A DNA stretch of 64,000 nt from Nostoc sp. 106C (GTDB lineage Bacteria > Cyanobacteriota > Cyanobacteriia > Cyanobacteriales > Nostocaceae): the NCBI RefSeq assembly GCF_002154725.1, contig NZ_MTAW01000131.1, forward strand, positions 1 through 64,000, in the 5' to 3' direction. The notes beneath the pieces were generated by a model, which did not search any database, had not been told where the DNA came from, and worked only from the letters and a program-made list of their open reading frames with translations. Below, one piece after another: positions 50,954 through 61,121 of the stretch. Every line of letters begins with the position of its first letter. The stretch's first letter is position 1. Position numbers and translations under genes: made by a program.

Positions 50954-50970
50954 CTTGTTAATACTTTTAG

Positions 50971-51356
50971 TGGATCCGAGCAGAGTCGAACTGCTGTCCA
51001 AATTGGGTATTGACCCTCCGCTCATTCACAGGTTTAGCCTATCTGACCCTCAAGGCGGGAATCGTTCATTATCCCGAACGTAGGATGCTCTGATTAAGTC
51101 TTTTCTAGCAAGCTAACCAGAGAACACTTGCTAGAGCATCCGTTGGGGTTTGTCCTTAGCCCTTAACGGAGTCGGACTAAAGACGCTCGAACCTATAAGA
51201 GGCGTTTAGGCAGCTACTAGAGCTTCCCGACGAGCAAATTTAACGATGTTATTCGCATTTACTTTTGTTTTGAGCCTTGGATTTCCGAGAGGAGACTCAC
51301 TCTCGACCTGAATCACAGAGCAGCGTTCGCCAACCTGTCGAAACCGTGACGGACCC
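50971..51356 (-). ncRNA. ssrA: Transfer-messenger RNA (tmRNA)
   Basis: tmRNA with SmpB rescues stalled ribosomes and tags the nascent chain for proteolysis. The 5' end GGGTCCGTCACGGTTTCGAC pairs with the 3' end CGGATCC to give the seven-pair acceptor stem (one G-U), and the T-arm reads GTTCGACTC. The tag frame (51206-51256) encodes ANNIVKFARREALVAA and a TAA stop, the cyanobacterial tag with its LVAA degradation end. The molecule is about 386 nt, not split or permuted. CCA is not encoded: the discriminator A at 50971 is followed by CTA. A strong terminator follows. Confidence 0.95.
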
Positions 51357-51469
51357 ATGTGCTTCATACTTCAATTATAATACGCTGTTTTTAAATTGTG
51401 TGTTAAGACAAAAAATTTTGCGATGCTGGATTAGAGTAATTTCTCACTACTCAACAGCTAAATACTAAA

Positions 51470-51512
51470 AATAGCCAATTGCTAGTTATTTTAAGATTAG
51501 CAATTGGCTATT
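51470..51512. terminator. Terminator at the end of the atp operon
   Basis: AATAGCCAATTGCTA (51470-51484) pairs perfectly with TAGCAATTGGCTATT (51498-51512), a 15-bp stem and 13-nt loop, 27 nt past the atpG stop; TTTTAG follows on the minus strand. It separates the operon from ssrA. Confidence 0.85.
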
Positions 51513-51539
51513 TATTACAAAGTAACAATTGACAATTCC

Positions 51540-52487
51540 CTAAGTTAATGCCTCAGCACCACCAACAACTTCTAGAAGTTCTTGGGTAATTGCAGCTTGT
51601 CGAGCTTTGTTGTAAGACAACGATAGGGTTCTAATCAATTCACCCGCGTTGTCGCTGGCGTTGTTCATCGCAGTCATCCGTGCTGCTAGTTCACTAGCCG
51701 CTGATTCTTGCAGTGCCCGTAATAGCTGGTTGCTCAAATATAGGGGCAATAAAGAATCGAGAATTTGTACGGGATCTTGCTCAAAAATCATGTCGCGGGC
51801 TAAAGGACGGGCTTGAGTAGTCACTTTTTGCCGTTCTACTTCAAATTGACCGCCACGAGTTGTCAAGCGGAAGATTTCGTCATCCGCTGCTTCTAAACCT
51901 TGAGGATCGAGAGGAAGCAGAGTTTGCACCACTGGACGGGAGCTCACCAAGGAGACGAATCTGGTATAAATTAACTCAATTCGGTCTACACTTTCTGATA
52001 GGAACAAAGAAAGCAATTCATCAGCAATTTTGTTAGCTTCTGCTGCTGTAGGAATTTGTTCTAAGCCACTGTAGGTAGCATCGATTGGTTGATTGCGGCG
52101 TTGAAAATATTGGATAGACTTGCGTCCCACCAACACAAATTTGTAATCTACACCTTCGGCTTGGAGTTCCTTAGCACGATTTTCGGCGCGACGGATGACG
52201 TTAGTATTGTAACCACCACATAAACCGCGATCGCCTGCAATCACCAGTAAGCCCACTGACTTCACTTCCCGCTTTCTCAGCAGGGGTAAGTTGGCTTCTT
52301 CAAACCGCAGACGGGTTTGTAGACCGTATAAAACTTGTGCTAAACGGTCAGCAAATGGACGGGTTGCTAATACTTGTTCTTGCGCCCGGCGTACTCTCGC
52401 CGCAGCTACCAGCCGCATGGCTTCGGTGATTTTTTTGGTGTTTTTAACCGACTGAATGCGATCGCGTATTGCTTTAAGATTAGGCAT
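51540..52487 (-). CDS. atpG: ATP synthase gamma subunit
   Basis: Gamma is the central rotor shaft of F1. The 315-residue protein begins [20 protein letters not shown], has [20 protein letters not shown] near residue 85, and the C-terminal helix ([26 protein letters not shown]). It includes the cyanobacterial/plastid insertion (about residues 195-235, [20 protein letters not shown]), which in cyanobacteria lacks the regulatory cysteine pair of chloroplasts; no cysteine is seen there. It is the last gene of the operon, 153 bp after atpA, with a heptamer-repeat hairpin in between and a strong terminator behind it. Confidence 0.97.
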   Translation of the reverse strand: MPNLKAIRDRIQSVKNTKKITEAMRLVAAARVRRAQEQVLATRPFADRLAQVLYGLQTRLRFEEANLPLLRKREVKSVGLLVIAGDRGLCGGYNTNVIRRAENRAKELQAEGVDYKFVLVGRKSIQYFQRRNQPIDATYSGLEQIPTAAEANKIADELLSLFLSESVDRIELIYTRFVSLVSSRPVVQTLLPLDPQGLEAADDEIFRLTTRGGQFEVERQKVTTQARPLARDMIFEQDPVQILDSLLPLYLSNQLLRALQESAASELAARMTAMNNASDNAGELIRTLSLSYNKARQAAITQELLEVVGGAEALT

Positions 52488-52495
52488 ATTCTTAA

Positions 52496-52636
52496 GTCCT
52501 GAGTCCTGAGTCCTGAGTTCCGAGTGGCATAAAGTGCTGAGTACTAAGCTTAGTAGGAAGTTAAATTATAAGAACTTGCGTTTTCTTACTCTCAACTCCT
52601 TGTCTTATTCAGCACTCAACACTCAGCACTCAGCAC
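52496..52636. repeat. Heptamer repeat arms forming a hairpin between atpA and atpG
   Basis: Three GTCCTGA units, then GTTCCGA, GTGCTGA and GTACTAA (52496-52547), face four TCAGCAC/TCAACAC units (52609-52636). GTGCTGA is the reverse complement of TCAGCAC, so the arms can pair across the 153-bp intergenic space of a transcribed operon. Such arms may stabilise or process the message. Confidence 0.7.
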
Positions 52637-52640
52637 AGTA

Positions 52641-54161
52641 TTACACTGTCGCTTTGAAGGTCTTCTTGAATTCGGTTAGCGCTTCCTTCAAAGCAGCTTC
52701 TTCAGAGTCACCTAGTGCTTTGGAGGTTTGCACTGCTTGGGCGTACTGAGGTTTGCCTGTCTTTAAGTAATCGCGGAGTCCTCTGGTGAAGCTAGTAACT
52801 TTTTCTACAGGAATATCATCTAAATAACCGTTGATACCCGCATAGAGAATTGCTACTTGTTCGTATACAGATAGTGGGTCATTTTGGGGCTGCTTCAGTA
52901 GTTCCCGTAAGCGTTGACCCCGTGCCAACTGGTCTTGAGTAGCTTTATCTAAGTCAGAAGCAAATTGCGCAAAGGCTTGCAGGTCATCAAATTGAGCTAG
53001 TTCCAACTTAATCTTACCAGCAACTTTCTTCATCGCCTTGGTTTGCGCCGCAGAACCCACACGGGATACGGAGATACCGGGGTTTACCGCAGGACGGATA
53101 CCAGCGTTGAACAAGTCAGAAGACAAGAAGATCTGACCGTCTGTAATCGAAATTACGTTGGTGGGGATGTATGCTGATACGTCACCTGCTTGGGTTTCGA
53201 TGATTGGCAGGGCGGTCATGCTACCTTTACCCAATTCATCACTCAGCTTCGCTGCTCTTTCTAACAAGCGAGAGTGAATGTAGAATACGTCTCCAGGGTA
53301 AGCTTCCCGTCCGGGTGGACGACGTAGCAGCAAGGACATTTGGCGATAAGCTTGGGCTTGCTTGGAAAGGTCGTCGTAAATTACGAGAGTAGCTTTGCCT
53401 TTGTACATGAAGTACTCAGCAATGGTGGCTCCGGTATAGGGAGCGAGGAATTGTAGAGTTGCAGGGTCACTGGCGTTAGCGGCGACGACTACGGTGTAGT
53501 CCATTGCGCCTTTGTCTTGCAGTGTTTGCACGACGTTAGCTACAGTGGAAGCTTTTTGACCAACAGCAACGTAGACACAAATTACATCTTCTGATTTTTG
53601 GTTGATGATTGTGTCAATTGCGATCGCAGTTTTACCAGTTTGGCGGTCACCAATGATCAATTCCCGCTGACCACGACCGATGGGAATCATGGAGTCAATA
53701 GCTGTAATTCCGGTTTGCATCGGTTCGTGCACAGACCGACGAGCAATAATACCAGGAGCTGGAGATTCAATCAAACGGCTGTCTGATGTCTTGATATCTC
53801 CCTTACCATCGATGGGACGACCTAAGGCATCCACAACTCGTCCAATCAACGCTTCCCCTACGGGTACTTGGGCAATTCTACCAGTAGCGGTTACAGAGCT
53901 ACCTTCTTGAATTTCCCGACCTTCACCCATTAATACCGCACCGACGTTGTCTTCTTCTAAGTTCTGGGCGATACCAACTGTACCGTCTTCAAATTCTAAT
54001 AGCTCCCCAGCCATAGCCTTTTCTAGACCATAAATCCGGGCAATACCGTCACCGACTTGCAGGACGGTACCGACGTTAGCAACTTTGACATCTTGGTCGT
54101 ATTGCTCGATTTGCTGTTGAATAATGTTACTAATTTCGTCAGGTCTGATGGAAATGCTCAT
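52641..54161 (-). CDS. atpA: ATP synthase alpha subunit
   Basis: Alpha forms the non-catalytic part of the F1 hexamer. The 506-residue protein starts [20 protein letters not shown] and has the P-loop [38 protein letters not shown], the ATPase alpha/beta signature [17 protein letters not shown], and ends with [19 protein letters not shown]. Length is typical. The gene is flanked on both sides by heptamer-repeat hairpins (about 150 bp each), unlike the tight spacing elsewhere in the operon. The beta and epsilon genes are not in the window, as usual in cyanobacteria, where they form a separate operon. Confidence 0.98.
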   Translation of the reverse strand: MSISIRPDEISNIIQQQIEQYDQDVKVANVGTVLQVGDGIARIYGLEKAMAGELLEFEDGTVGIAQNLEEDNVGAVLMGEGREIQEGSSVTATGRIAQVPVGEALIGRVVDALGRPIDGKGDIKTSDSRLIESPAPGIIARRSVHEPMQTGITAIDSMIPIGRGQRELIIGDRQTGKTAIAIDTIINQKSEDVICVYVAVGQKASTVANVVQTLQDKGAMDYTVVVAANASDPATLQFLAPYTGATIAEYFMYKGKATLVIYDDLSKQAQAYRQMSLLLRRPPGREAYPGDVFYIHSRLLERAAKLSDELGKGSMTALPIIETQAGDVSAYIPTNVISITDGQIFLSSDLFNAGIRPAVNPGISVSRVGSAAQTKAMKKVAGKIKLELAQFDDLQAFAQFASDLDKATQDQLARGQRLRELLKQPQNDPLSVYEQVAILYAGINGYLDDIPVEKVTSFTRGLRDYLKTGKPQYAQAVQTSKALGDSEEAALKEALTEFKKTFKATV

Positions 54162-54209
54162 GTGTCTATCTTTTTTCTTGGGAGACTGAACAGAGTAATC
54201 TTTATAGAA

Positions 54210-54316
54210 GTTAAGAGTTATGAGTTAATAATGCAAAAGCTAAAAGTTAAATTTCAAAATAAATTACTTTTTACTTTTTATTTAACTCTTAACTCCCAAC
54301 TCCTAACTCCTCACTG
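54210..54316. repeat. Heptamer repeat arms between atpH and atpA
   Basis: GTTAAGA, GTTATGA and GTTAATA (54210-54230) face TAACTCT, TAACTCC, CAACTCC, TAACTCC and TCACTG (54283-54316), which are their reverse complements in outline. The result is a large hairpin within the operon, analogous to the one at 52496-52636 but with different heptamers. Confidence 0.7.
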
Positions 54317-54317
54317 T

Positions 54318-54872
54318 TTAGGAACTGGTTAAGCGTAAAGAAAGGCGGCGCAATTGACCACGTAAACTGGCGTCAATTACCTGCGATCCTACTTTAATGA
54401 TCAAACCACCAATTAAGTCGCTGTCGATTTTGGTGTCTAGTTCTACTTGGCGAGCATTAGTGATTGCAAGAACCTTATCTATTACAGCTTGTTGTTGAGC
54501 TTCTGTGAGGGGAACGGCTGAAGTGACTTCCGCTAATACGGTTTGATTCAGCTGGCGCAACAACGTCAAATACTGCTGTAAAATTGCTTCCAAGAAGAAA
54601 ATACGGCGTTTGTCTACTAACAACAGCAAAAATCTGCGTAAGTAGGGATTTGCGCCATCACCCAGTATTTGAGTGAGCACTGCCTTTTTCCGTTCAGGCT
54701 GAATAAATGGATTGTCAATTAAGTTTTGCAGTGGCGCTGAATTTTTCAACAAATTCACCAACGCACGCGCATCTTCGCCAAACTGTTCGCTCAGATTCTG
54801 GGATTTGGCTATTGACATCAAAGCCTGTGCATAAGGTTGGGCTACTTCGGCTGTTTCTACATTACTTTTCAT
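54318..54872 (-). CDS. atpH: ATP synthase delta subunit
   Basis: Delta ties the peripheral stalk to the top of F1. The 184-residue protein starts [20 protein letters not shown] and contains NPFIQPERKKAVLTQIL, VDKRRIFFLEAILQQYLTLL and the C-terminal signature SDLIGGLIIKVGSQVIDASL RGQLRRL, all standard for the delta/OSCP family. Its ATG overlaps the stop of atpF by one base (TGATG), a sign of translational coupling. It precedes the heptamer hairpin and atpA. In cyanobacterial papers this gene is often called atpD; the symbol here follows the E. coli delta usage. Confidence 0.96.
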   Translation of the reverse strand: MKSNVETAEVAQPYAQALMSIAKSQNLSEQFGEDARALVNLLKNSAPLQNLIDNPFIQPERKKAVLTQILGDGANPYLRRFLLLLVDKRRIFFLEAILQQYLTLLRQLNQTVLAEVTSAVPLTEAQQQAVIDKVLAITNARQVELDTKIDSDLIGGLIIKVGSQVIDASLRGQLRRLSLRLTSS

Positions 54873-55441
54873 CAGCGTCCTCCCACCTGTGCGATGCTGC
54901 GGTCAATTATTGTTTGTTGAACATCGTCAGCAATACCAGTCCGCAGTTGTGACTCGACTTTTTGCAATGCCAGCGCGGCTACTCGCTGCCGCAGTTCGGC
55001 AAGCGCTCGTTCTCTTTCTGTGTTCAAATCTGCTGCTGCTGTTTGTCGCAGGCGTTCCACGTCTTGCCCAGCTCGTGCCAATAGAGCTTCTTTAGCCGCC
55101 TGAGCGTTTTCTTCAGCAGCTTTGCGGATGCGTTGTGCCTCTGCCTGAGCTTGGGTCAACTGCCCTTGTGCCTGAGATAGAGCAATTTGTGCCTCTTTTA
55201 AGCGCTGTTCTGCTTCCTGAACTGCAGTTGCAATCTTTGAGCGTCGCTCGTTCAGGATATTGCTTAAAACTTTACGTCCGAAGTAGAATAATATGCCAAC
55301 CAGAATCGCTAGGTTAATGAGATTGGTTTCAAAAAGGTCTAGGTTTAGACCGAAACCACCTTCTGCTGCGCCTTCTGCCAATTCAGAGTGAACAGCGTTC
55401 GCTTCTGCGGCAAGTAATAAGAATGTGCCCATGTTACCCAT
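54872..55441 (-). CDS. atpF: ATP synthase b subunit
   Basis: Subunit b forms one half of the peripheral stalk. The 189-residue protein has an N-terminal region ([20 protein letters not shown]), one membrane helix ([20 protein letters not shown], about 38-58) and a long coiled coil rich in A, E, Q and R ([20 protein letters not shown] and on). The cyanobacterial form is made with an N-terminal extension compared with bacterial b, as seen here. Its stop shares one base with the start of atpH. It is 163 bp after the b' gene. Confidence 0.96.
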   Translation of the reverse strand: MGNMGTFLLLAAEANAVHSELAEGAAEGGFGLNLDLFETNLINLAILVGILFYFGRKVLSNILNERRSKIATAVQEAEQRLKEAQIALSQAQGQLTQAQAEAQRIRKAAEENAQAAKEALLARAGQDVERLRQTAAADLNTERERALAELRQRVAALALQKVESQLRTGIADDVQQTIIDRSIAQVGGR

Positions 55442-55604
55442 CTACAAGTGCGCTGCTCGCTTGTTAATACGTTGTATTTTCCCGCAGGGAAATTAAACTG
55501 TCTTAATTTCCCGAAGGAAAAAAGTGCCTTTTTTGACACTTAATTATGCGCTCTGGGATAATTGCCCATTTGCGCCTATGCTTTCACAGAACCTGTACTA
55601 TCGC

Positions 55605-56036
55605 TTATCTAGCTAGAGTCGGTCCTAATAGTTTTTCTAGAATCTGTCTGCTTAGAGCATCAACGCGTTGTTCTAAGGAACGCATAGCTTCTTGCTTTTG
55701 TTGCTCTATTTCAATAGAAGCACGTTCTCGCTCTTGCTGAGCTTCTTGTTGCGCCTCAGCGATTTTCTGGGCAGTAATTTTCTTAGCTTCAACCTGAGCT
55801 GCTTCTATAGTAGCTTGCGACTGCCTGCGAGCTTCTGCTAGCTGCTGCTCATATTCTTGGGTTAAACGCTCAGCTTTAGCCAAACGTTCCTTGGCATCAA
55901 GGGTATTCGTTCGGATGTAATTATCGCGATCGTCCAGTACCTTGGTCAGTGGCTTATAGAAAATTACATTCAACAAAGCTGCCAATAGCAGGAACTGCAA
56001 TGCCATGAAGGGCAAGGTAGCATCGAAATCAAACAT
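55605..56036 (-). CDS. atpF2: ATP synthase b' subunit
   Basis: The b' subunit is the second peripheral-stalk chain that photosynthetic bacteria and plastids use together with b. The 143-residue protein starts [20 protein letters not shown], with one membrane helix, then [17 protein letters not shown] and a charged coiled coil to the end ([19 protein letters not shown]). Size and position between c and b are those of the cyanobacterial operon; the literature name atpG for this gene conflicts with the gamma symbol. A ribosome-binding site (AGAGGAGAG) lies just before the ATG on the minus strand. Confidence 0.96.
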   Translation of the reverse strand: MFDFDATLPFMALQFLLLAALLNVIFYKPLTKVLDDRDNYIRTNTLDAKERLAKAERLTQEYEQQLAEARRQSQATIEAAQVEAKKITAQKIAEAQQEAQQERERASIEIEQQKQEAMRSLEQRVDALSRQILEKLLGPTLAR

Positions 56037-56217
56037 TTCTCTCCTCTTTGGCTGGAGTAGCAGTTTTCATGGCTAGCAACAACATCCAACCTTTCATAAT
56101 TTTAGAGACCCATAGCCAACAAGGGTCAACTTACATCAGAACGACTAAATACCCAAAAAATTTCGATCTGTAGAGGCGTGAGGATTCACGTCTCTACACT
56201 AACAAAACTCTTAGGTT

Positions 56218-56505
<288 letters not shown>

Positions 56506-56614
56506 TTAACTAGTAAAGACGTGTTGTTCACGCTGCACCAAGTTCTCACAAATCGCGCTTGGCGACGTTTTGAGCTTTGACGCTCGTCGGAACTGTGCTA
56601 TCTACTGAGAAGCG

Positions 56615-57376
56615 TCAATGCTCCTCATGCTCTTCTCCACCATGCCCCTCCATTGCCTCATGAATATATGCCCCGGCCAGGGTAGCAAATACCAGGGCTT
56701 GAATGGCACTGGTAAATAAACCTAAAGCCATGACAGGCAGAGGTATAAATAGAGGAACAAGCAGAACCAGCACCGCTACTACTAATTCATCCGCCAATAT
56801 ATTTCCGAATAGACGGAAGCTTAGGGAGAGGGGCTTGGTAAAATCTTCTAGGATCGCGATCGGCAACAGAACAGGCGTTGGCTCAATATATTTTTTAAAG
56901 TAGCCCAAACCCCGCTTGCTAAAACCCGCGTAAAAGTACGCTAAAGAAGTTAGCAATGCCAATGCTACGGTCGTATTGATATCATTGGTGGGAGCTGCCA
57001 ATTCACCAGAAGGCAACTTGATTAGCTTCCAAGGAATGAGCGCGCCTGACCAGTTCGATACAAAGATAAACAAGAACAATGTGCCAATGAACGGCACCCA
57101 AGGGCGGTACTCTTTCTCACCAAGTTGGTTTTTTGCCAGATCCCGAATAAATTCTAGGGCATATTCCATCAAATTTTGGATGCCGCTGGGAATTCTTTGT
57201 ATGTTGCGAGTAGCAGCTAGTGAAGCTATTACTAGAACGCCAATCACAAACCATGAGGTGAGAAAAACCTGCCCATGAATTTTCAGATTGCCCAATTGCC
57301 AGTAGAAATGATGACCTACTTCTAATTCGGCTAGGGGAAATGAATTAAAGGCGTTTAAGACACTAAGCATTTGCAT
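56615..57376 (-). CDS. atpB: ATP synthase a subunit
   Basis: Subunit a forms the proton half-channels beside the c ring. The 253-residue protein has about five to six membrane helices, the essential arginine in [20 protein letters not shown] and the C-terminal helix [20 protein letters not shown] followed by a histidine- and glutamate-rich end (GGEEHEEH). The N-terminus ([20 protein letters not shown]) is cyanobacterial in type. Called atpI in older cyanobacterial and plastid naming. It follows the atp1 gene by 61 bp, suggesting one transcript. Confidence 0.97.
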   Translation of the reverse strand: MQMLSVLNAFNSFPLAELEVGHHFYWQLGNLKIHGQVFLTSWFVIGVLVIASLAATRNIQRIPSGIQNLMEYALEFIRDLAKNQLGEKEYRPWVPFIGTLFLFIFVSNWSGALIPWKLIKLPSGELAAPTNDINTTVALALLTSLAYFYAGFSKRGLGYFKKYIEPTPVLLPIAILEDFTKPLSLSFRLFGNILADELVVAVLVLLVPLFIPLPVMALGLFTSAIQALVFATLAGAYIHEAMEGHGGEEHEEH

Positions 57377-57437
57377 TCTTCAAGCATTTTCCCCAACGAG
57401 CGAGGATGGGAGTATTGTCTTTGTGAGCCTGACTTTA

Positions 57438-57917
57438 TTAAGAATCAGGAAGGAACGCAGTTTGCACGGTGTAGACGAGGAGCGTGGCTTTGTAAGTTAA
57501 AAATCCCAAGAATATGGGCATAACCTGTAGCTCATGCCATTGAGTTGCTAATACAATCAACCCAATAAATAGAGCAAAACGACTTTTACTCAGACGCTTT
57601 TTCTCACCACCGAGTCGCTCAACGTCTTTGGCCAGCATTTTTAAGTAAACCACACCTGCACACGCCCCAATCAAATAATTCAGAGCAATGTTTAGTGAAT
57701 AAAAAATCCACACAGAGATAAAAATAATCCCTGTTAAGACAAGTGTGATTACCAACAACTTCTGGTAGAGTTGATAGAACTCCTCCATTGAGTTTACTCG
57801 TTCTGTGTCAAGAGAACCAGACTCAGCATTTTGACTTGTTGTTGGAGTTGATGCAGTTGATTCGTCTGACAAGCTCACGGGACTCAAAACCAGTACAGCT
57901 AACGATGATGACTGCAC
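57438..57917 (-). CDS. atp1: Atp1/AtpI-type ATP synthase assembly protein
   Basis: The 159-residue protein opens the operon, as in other cyanobacteria. After a polar, serine/threonine-rich N-terminus (about 45 residues) it has four hydrophobic segments: [51 protein letters not shown] and [17 protein letters not shown]. This fits the poorly conserved UncI/Atp1 family, thought to assist c-ring or Fo assembly. The start is uncertain: several in-frame starts precede the first helix, for instance MEEFYQLYQ. The operon promoter should lie in the long spacer upstream. Confidence 0.85.
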   Translation of the reverse strand: MQSSSLAVLVLSPVSLSDESTASTPTTSQNAESGSLDTERVNSMEEFYQLYQKLLVITLVLTGIIFISVWIFYSLNIALNYLIGACAGVVYLKMLAKDVERLGGEKKRLSKSRFALFIGLIVLATQWHELQVMPIFLGFLTYKATLLVYTVQTAFLPDS

Positions 57918-58292
57918 ATTCAGTCAGCTGAATCATATCACGATCTGGTAACAATACTTTAGAAAAAAACAATTAACTTCTTGTCAGCAGCAAACAATCA
58001 ACTAAATAAGGTGCTATGAGGAGGAAGTTAGACAGGGGAAGAGCAAGAAGGATGTGTGTTCGCTCTTTATCTGTTAAAAATTGCTGCTTAGTAATTTTAT
58101 CAAGATGAATTCCGTGAAACCCCTAGTATTTGGATTTGTACTACCAAGATACTGCTGGGACAGTTAATGAAAGGTTTATTTAGCTACTCTAAATTAAAAG
58201 TTATCGACAATTTATCAGCGATCTCCTTTTATACTAAGATGATAAATTTTGTCTACCACTTAGGACCATTGTGAAGAACAGGCAAATTATAA
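57918..58292. other. Promoter region of the atp operon
   Basis: No gene is supported in these 375 bp. On the minus strand it leads into atp1 and must carry the operon promoter; I cannot name a motif. The plus strand has a purine-rich patch around 58015-58050 (GAGGAGGAAG) but no frame behind it. Confidence 0.5.
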
Positions 58293-58331
58293 ATGCCCTC
58301 AGAAAGAGTTACAGGTAATCTCTGAGGGCAT
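58293..58331 (-). terminator. Hairpin after the PEP-CTERM gene
   Basis: ATGCCCTCAGA (58293-58303) pairs perfectly with TCTGAGGGCAT (58321-58331), an 11-bp stem with 17-nt loop, 71 nt past the stop codon of the gene at 58403. The downstream minus strand is T-rich (TTATAATTT). Confidence 0.7.
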
Positions 58332-58402
58332 GAGGTAGATGTATATCAAAGTGGTTTTTGCACCCAGTTAACTAAGAGGGTTGAGTTGTAACGGTTTCTT
58401 GA

Positions 58403-58927
58403 CTAAGCTTTTTGAGCAGATTCTGCTTTCTTACGCTTCATCCATGTGCCAAAACCAACAGCTAGTAATGAGCCACCAACTGTCATAGGTTCGGGAACAT
58501 CTGAAGGTCCTGTGGTATTGCCAGCATTAAAGTTAGTACCACTTAGAACTGAAAAACTTACTGGACTCGGTGTTGTAAATGAACTTACTACGGAAAAGTC
58601 CAATCCTGTAAATGGGTTTCCTGTCAAAGTATTCGCCGTTGCCTTCTTAAGTGTCAAAAACACATTGTTGGCATCGAATCCTACTAAATTCAGAAATGAT
58701 GAATTTACATTTACTCCAGTTACACCTTCCAAGCCTGAGAGCGTGATGCTAGCAGACTTAAGTAGCTTTTCTGAGGGTGTTCCAGTAGCAAGTACATTGT
58801 AGTTGTATGTGCCACCTAATTGACTAACGAAATTGACACTTGCTGCTTGTGCGGGTTTAGCACTAACAGCAGCAAACGACAAAGCAATACTAGCCGCAGC
58901 AATGCTGAGCTTTTTAGCTAATTTCAT
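58403..58927 (-). CDS. PEP-CTERM sorted secreted protein
   Basis: The 174-residue protein has a signal peptide (MKLAKKLSIAAASIALSFAA to KPAQA) and a C-terminal sorting signal: VPEPMTVGGSLLAVGFGTWM followed by KRKKAES, i.e. the PEP box, a hydrophobic helix and a basic cluster, as recognised by exosortase systems. The central part is beta-rich without cysteines (GGTYNYNVLATGTPSEKLLK, TNFNAGNTTGPSD). I chose ATG 58927 because GGAG stands 8 nt upstream and the signal peptide begins there; a longer frame starts at 58969. PEP-CTERM proteins are linked with exopolysaccharide and surface layers. No exosortase gene is in the window. Confidence 0.87.
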   Translation of the reverse strand: MKLAKKLSIAAASIALSFAAVSAKPAQAASVNFVSQLGGTYNYNVLATGTPSEKLLKSASITLSGLEGVTGVNVNSSFLNLVGFDANNVFLTLKKATANTLTGNPFTGLDFSVVSSFTTPSPVSFSVLSGTNFNAGNTTGPSDVPEPMTVGGSLLAVGFGTWMKRKKAESAQKA

Positions 58928-59166
58928 CCGCAAATTCTCCAAACAATTAGTTTCATTTTTTAAGTACAAGCTCGTAAACGAGGCTCGTTGTAATGTATTA
59001 TCATTTACTTTTATACGGAAGCAAAAAAACTAATTTTGACTAAATCTTGATATTGTGGCAGCTTTGTGTAAATTTAAAATGAATGTATATTTTTTCAGCA
59101 CAAAAAATCCGGATCGTGTCAAACGTCCGGAGCGTAATAGAAATACAGCAATTGTTACGGTTTAAT

Positions 59167-60348
59167 TTAAGTCGGTGTTAACAAAATTAGCTGCTGCTTA
59201 AGAAGCGTTCTTACTACATCCAACTCCACCTGCACATCTGCCAATATCTTTGCTACTGTTAACTCGCCATTACACCTTTGCAGAAACTCAAACTCTTGTG
59301 CTGACAAATTGACAATCTGGTAATCGCAGTTAAATATACATTGACTTGGCCATCCATCCATACAAGGATTACGTTCTGGAATCGCCGCTAATAGGCTATT
59401 ATCATCTGACCAGTCGGTTTTGGTAATAGGGGGACGACCAAGGAAAAATTCGTAATGGGTAACTTCTGGGTCTAGTAATTCTATTAAGCGATAACGTTGG
59501 CGATCGCTCAACTCTTTTGCCCGTTCAATTAACTCTGGTGCATTACTCAAAAGTCTTTCCAATTGCCAAAAACCAGGATTTGAGAAGCCAATGAATTCTA
59601 AGCCAGAAGCATCAATTAATTCAAATAAAGTTTCAATGTTGTAATCAATTTCTTGGGGATGAACATACATATCGGCAAAGTTTTCATCCCGATGATTTTC
59701 CAACGACCAGCGCTCTTTTTCGCGCTTGACAATCCGATTATTTTCTGGCAATGAAGCAAATATTTGCCGCCCGACCTGTACACCATCACGATAGTCACCA
59801 CGTTTGTCAGCTTGAAGAAGAGCGATCGCTTTTTGCATGAGTTGAATTTCCCAGCGTCCCAACTCTCCATAGACAAAAATGTGCATCAAGCCACCTGGGG
59901 CTAACTTCTTCGCCAAGGCTTGAATACCGCGAATTGGATCAGGTAAATGATGCAAAACACCAACGCAATTAATTAAATCAAACTCTCCTGGCAACTGTTC
60001 CACATCGTACAAGCTGAGGTGATGAAACTCAACGCGGTTGGCTCCAGAACGCTGACAGCGCTCTTTTGCTACTGCTAAAGCACCAGCACTGAGGTCAATG
60101 CCTACAACAGAAGCTTGAGAATTGAGATGAACCAAGTATTCTGTACCTACCCCCGTACCACAACCAGCATCTAAAATGCGGATGTCTTGTTTTTGAGGTT
60201 TTTGACCAGTGCAGAAATTGTAAGCAGCCAGCCAATTCCAGCGCCAGTTATAGCCTGGAGGTGGTTCATCTAACAGAGGTTCTGGCGGAAAGGGGTAAGT
60301 GTTGTAGAGTTTGGCAACAGCAGCGCTAACAGTTTGGGCGTCGGACAT
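59167..60348 (-). CDS. Class I SAM-dependent methyltransferase
   Basis: The protein (393 residues from ATG 60348) begins MSDAQTVSAAVAKLYNTYPF followed by PPEPLLDEPPPGYNWRWNW, then a class I methyltransferase domain: motif I IRILDAGCGTGVGTEYL, acidic motif II VVGIDLSAGALAVAK, and motif IV FDLINCVGVLHHLPDP. The C-terminal 150 residues include a small winged-helix-like end (CNGELTVAKILADVQVELDV). The YNTYPFPPEP start occurs in a group of cyanobacterial methyltransferases of unsettled substrate. An earlier start at 60405 would add 19 residues. The neighbours do not suggest a pathway. Confidence 0.87.
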   Translation of the reverse strand: MSDAQTVSAAVAKLYNTYPFPPEPLLDEPPPGYNWRWNWLAAYNFCTGQKPQKQDIRILDAGCGTGVGTEYLVHLNSQASVVGIDLSAGALAVAKERCQRSGANRVEFHHLSLYDVEQLPGEFDLINCVGVLHHLPDPIRGIQALAKKLAPGGLMHIFVYGELGRWEIQLMQKAIALLQADKRGDYRDGVQVGRQIFASLPENNRIVKREKERWSLENHRDENFADMYVHPQEIDYNIETLFELIDASGLEFIGFSNPGFWQLERLLSNAPELIERAKELSDRQRYRLIELLDPEVTHYEFFLGRPPITKTDWSDDNSLLAAIPERNPCMDGWPSQCIFNCDYQIVNLSAQEFEFLQRCNGELTVAKILADVQVELDVVRTLLKQQLILLTPT

Positions 60349-60590
60349 AACAAGTAATTCTGGGGGCAAAATTGAGTTTAGCAGATGTGGTTTGACACTC
60401 CCCATTTCTCACGGCAAGAAGGTTCTAGTTTCACGATCATTGCTTGCCTTTGCATGTCTGGCGACCAACACAGTTATTAACTTTTTTGCAAATCCAGTTT
60501 TATTAAACAATACTACTTAAACGCTGTCTTTCTTTTGCCTATCGCCGATTGCTTGCCTTTACAAGTAAGTTCACAAATTAAATAGGAGTG

Positions 60591-61121
60591 CTAGATATCG
60601 CATTGATGGGTTTGACAAAATTTGGCATTATTTATTTCCTCTTGTAGAGTACTTAAGAGAATAATCTTAAATGCCGAGCCACCTTGTACTTCAGTAGTGA
60701 TGTAGGCATACTTCTGACCACGAGAGAATTGGTCTCGACCAATCTTGATAACATAGCGAGACTTTTGATAGTCGTTAGCAATGCTGGAATTATAGATATT
60801 TTGAACTAATTTCACTGCTTTGGTATTTTTCTGAGTGAATTTAAGGTTGGAATCACCACTAACAGTTATTCCCTCTTTAGTCACTGTCCCATGCTGGGAA
60901 GTTACATCAGCATAAAAATATAATTTTCCTTTTGTGCCGTCATAACCATGTGCTTCGCTGTTGTACTTTAGCGTTGGTAAAGTTGCTCTGGTTTTTGCCC
61001 AATTTACGACGGTAGTTATATTTTGTCCTGGTAAGGCATTGGCAGGAGTAAGGGACAGAGATATAGCCAAGGTAGATAAAGCAAAAAAAAGTTTTAAGTA
61101 AAAATTATTACTTTTTAGCAT
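60591..61121 (-). CDS. Secreted protein of unknown function
   Basis: The 176-residue product has a signal peptide (MLKSNNFYLKLFFALSTLAI to TPANA) and a mature domain of about 145 residues, rich in Y, K, T and beta-prone stretches (GKLYFYADVTSQHGTVTKEG, RYVIKIGRDQFSRGQKYAYI). It ends with two cysteines close together (KFCQTHQCDI), perhaps a small disulfide. I do not recognise the family. No terminator or operon partner is obvious. It is divergent from apcE, from which it is separated by 388 bp. Confidence 0.72.
   Translation of the reverse strand: MLKSNNFYLKLFFALSTLAISLSLTPANALPGQNITTVVNWAKTRATLPTLKYNSEAHGYDGTKGKLYFYADVTSQHGTVTKEGITVSGDSNLKFTQKNTKAVKLVQNIYNSSIANDYQKSRYVIKIGRDQFSRGQKYAYITTEVQGGSAFKIILLSTLQEEINNAKFCQTHQCDI

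Noticed and set aside
50971-51356. Permuted or two-piece tmRNA
   Set aside because: The acceptor stem halves lie at the two outer ends with the tag between them, which is the ordinary one-piece order.
16237-54316. Heptamer repeat arrays considered as CRISPR-like
   Set aside because: Units are 7 nt in direct contiguity with no spacers; no cas gene is present.
60311-60520. Plus-strand 69-codon frame at the methyltransferase start
   Set aside because: It is mostly antisense to the methyltransferase N-terminus and lacks a ribosome-binding site.
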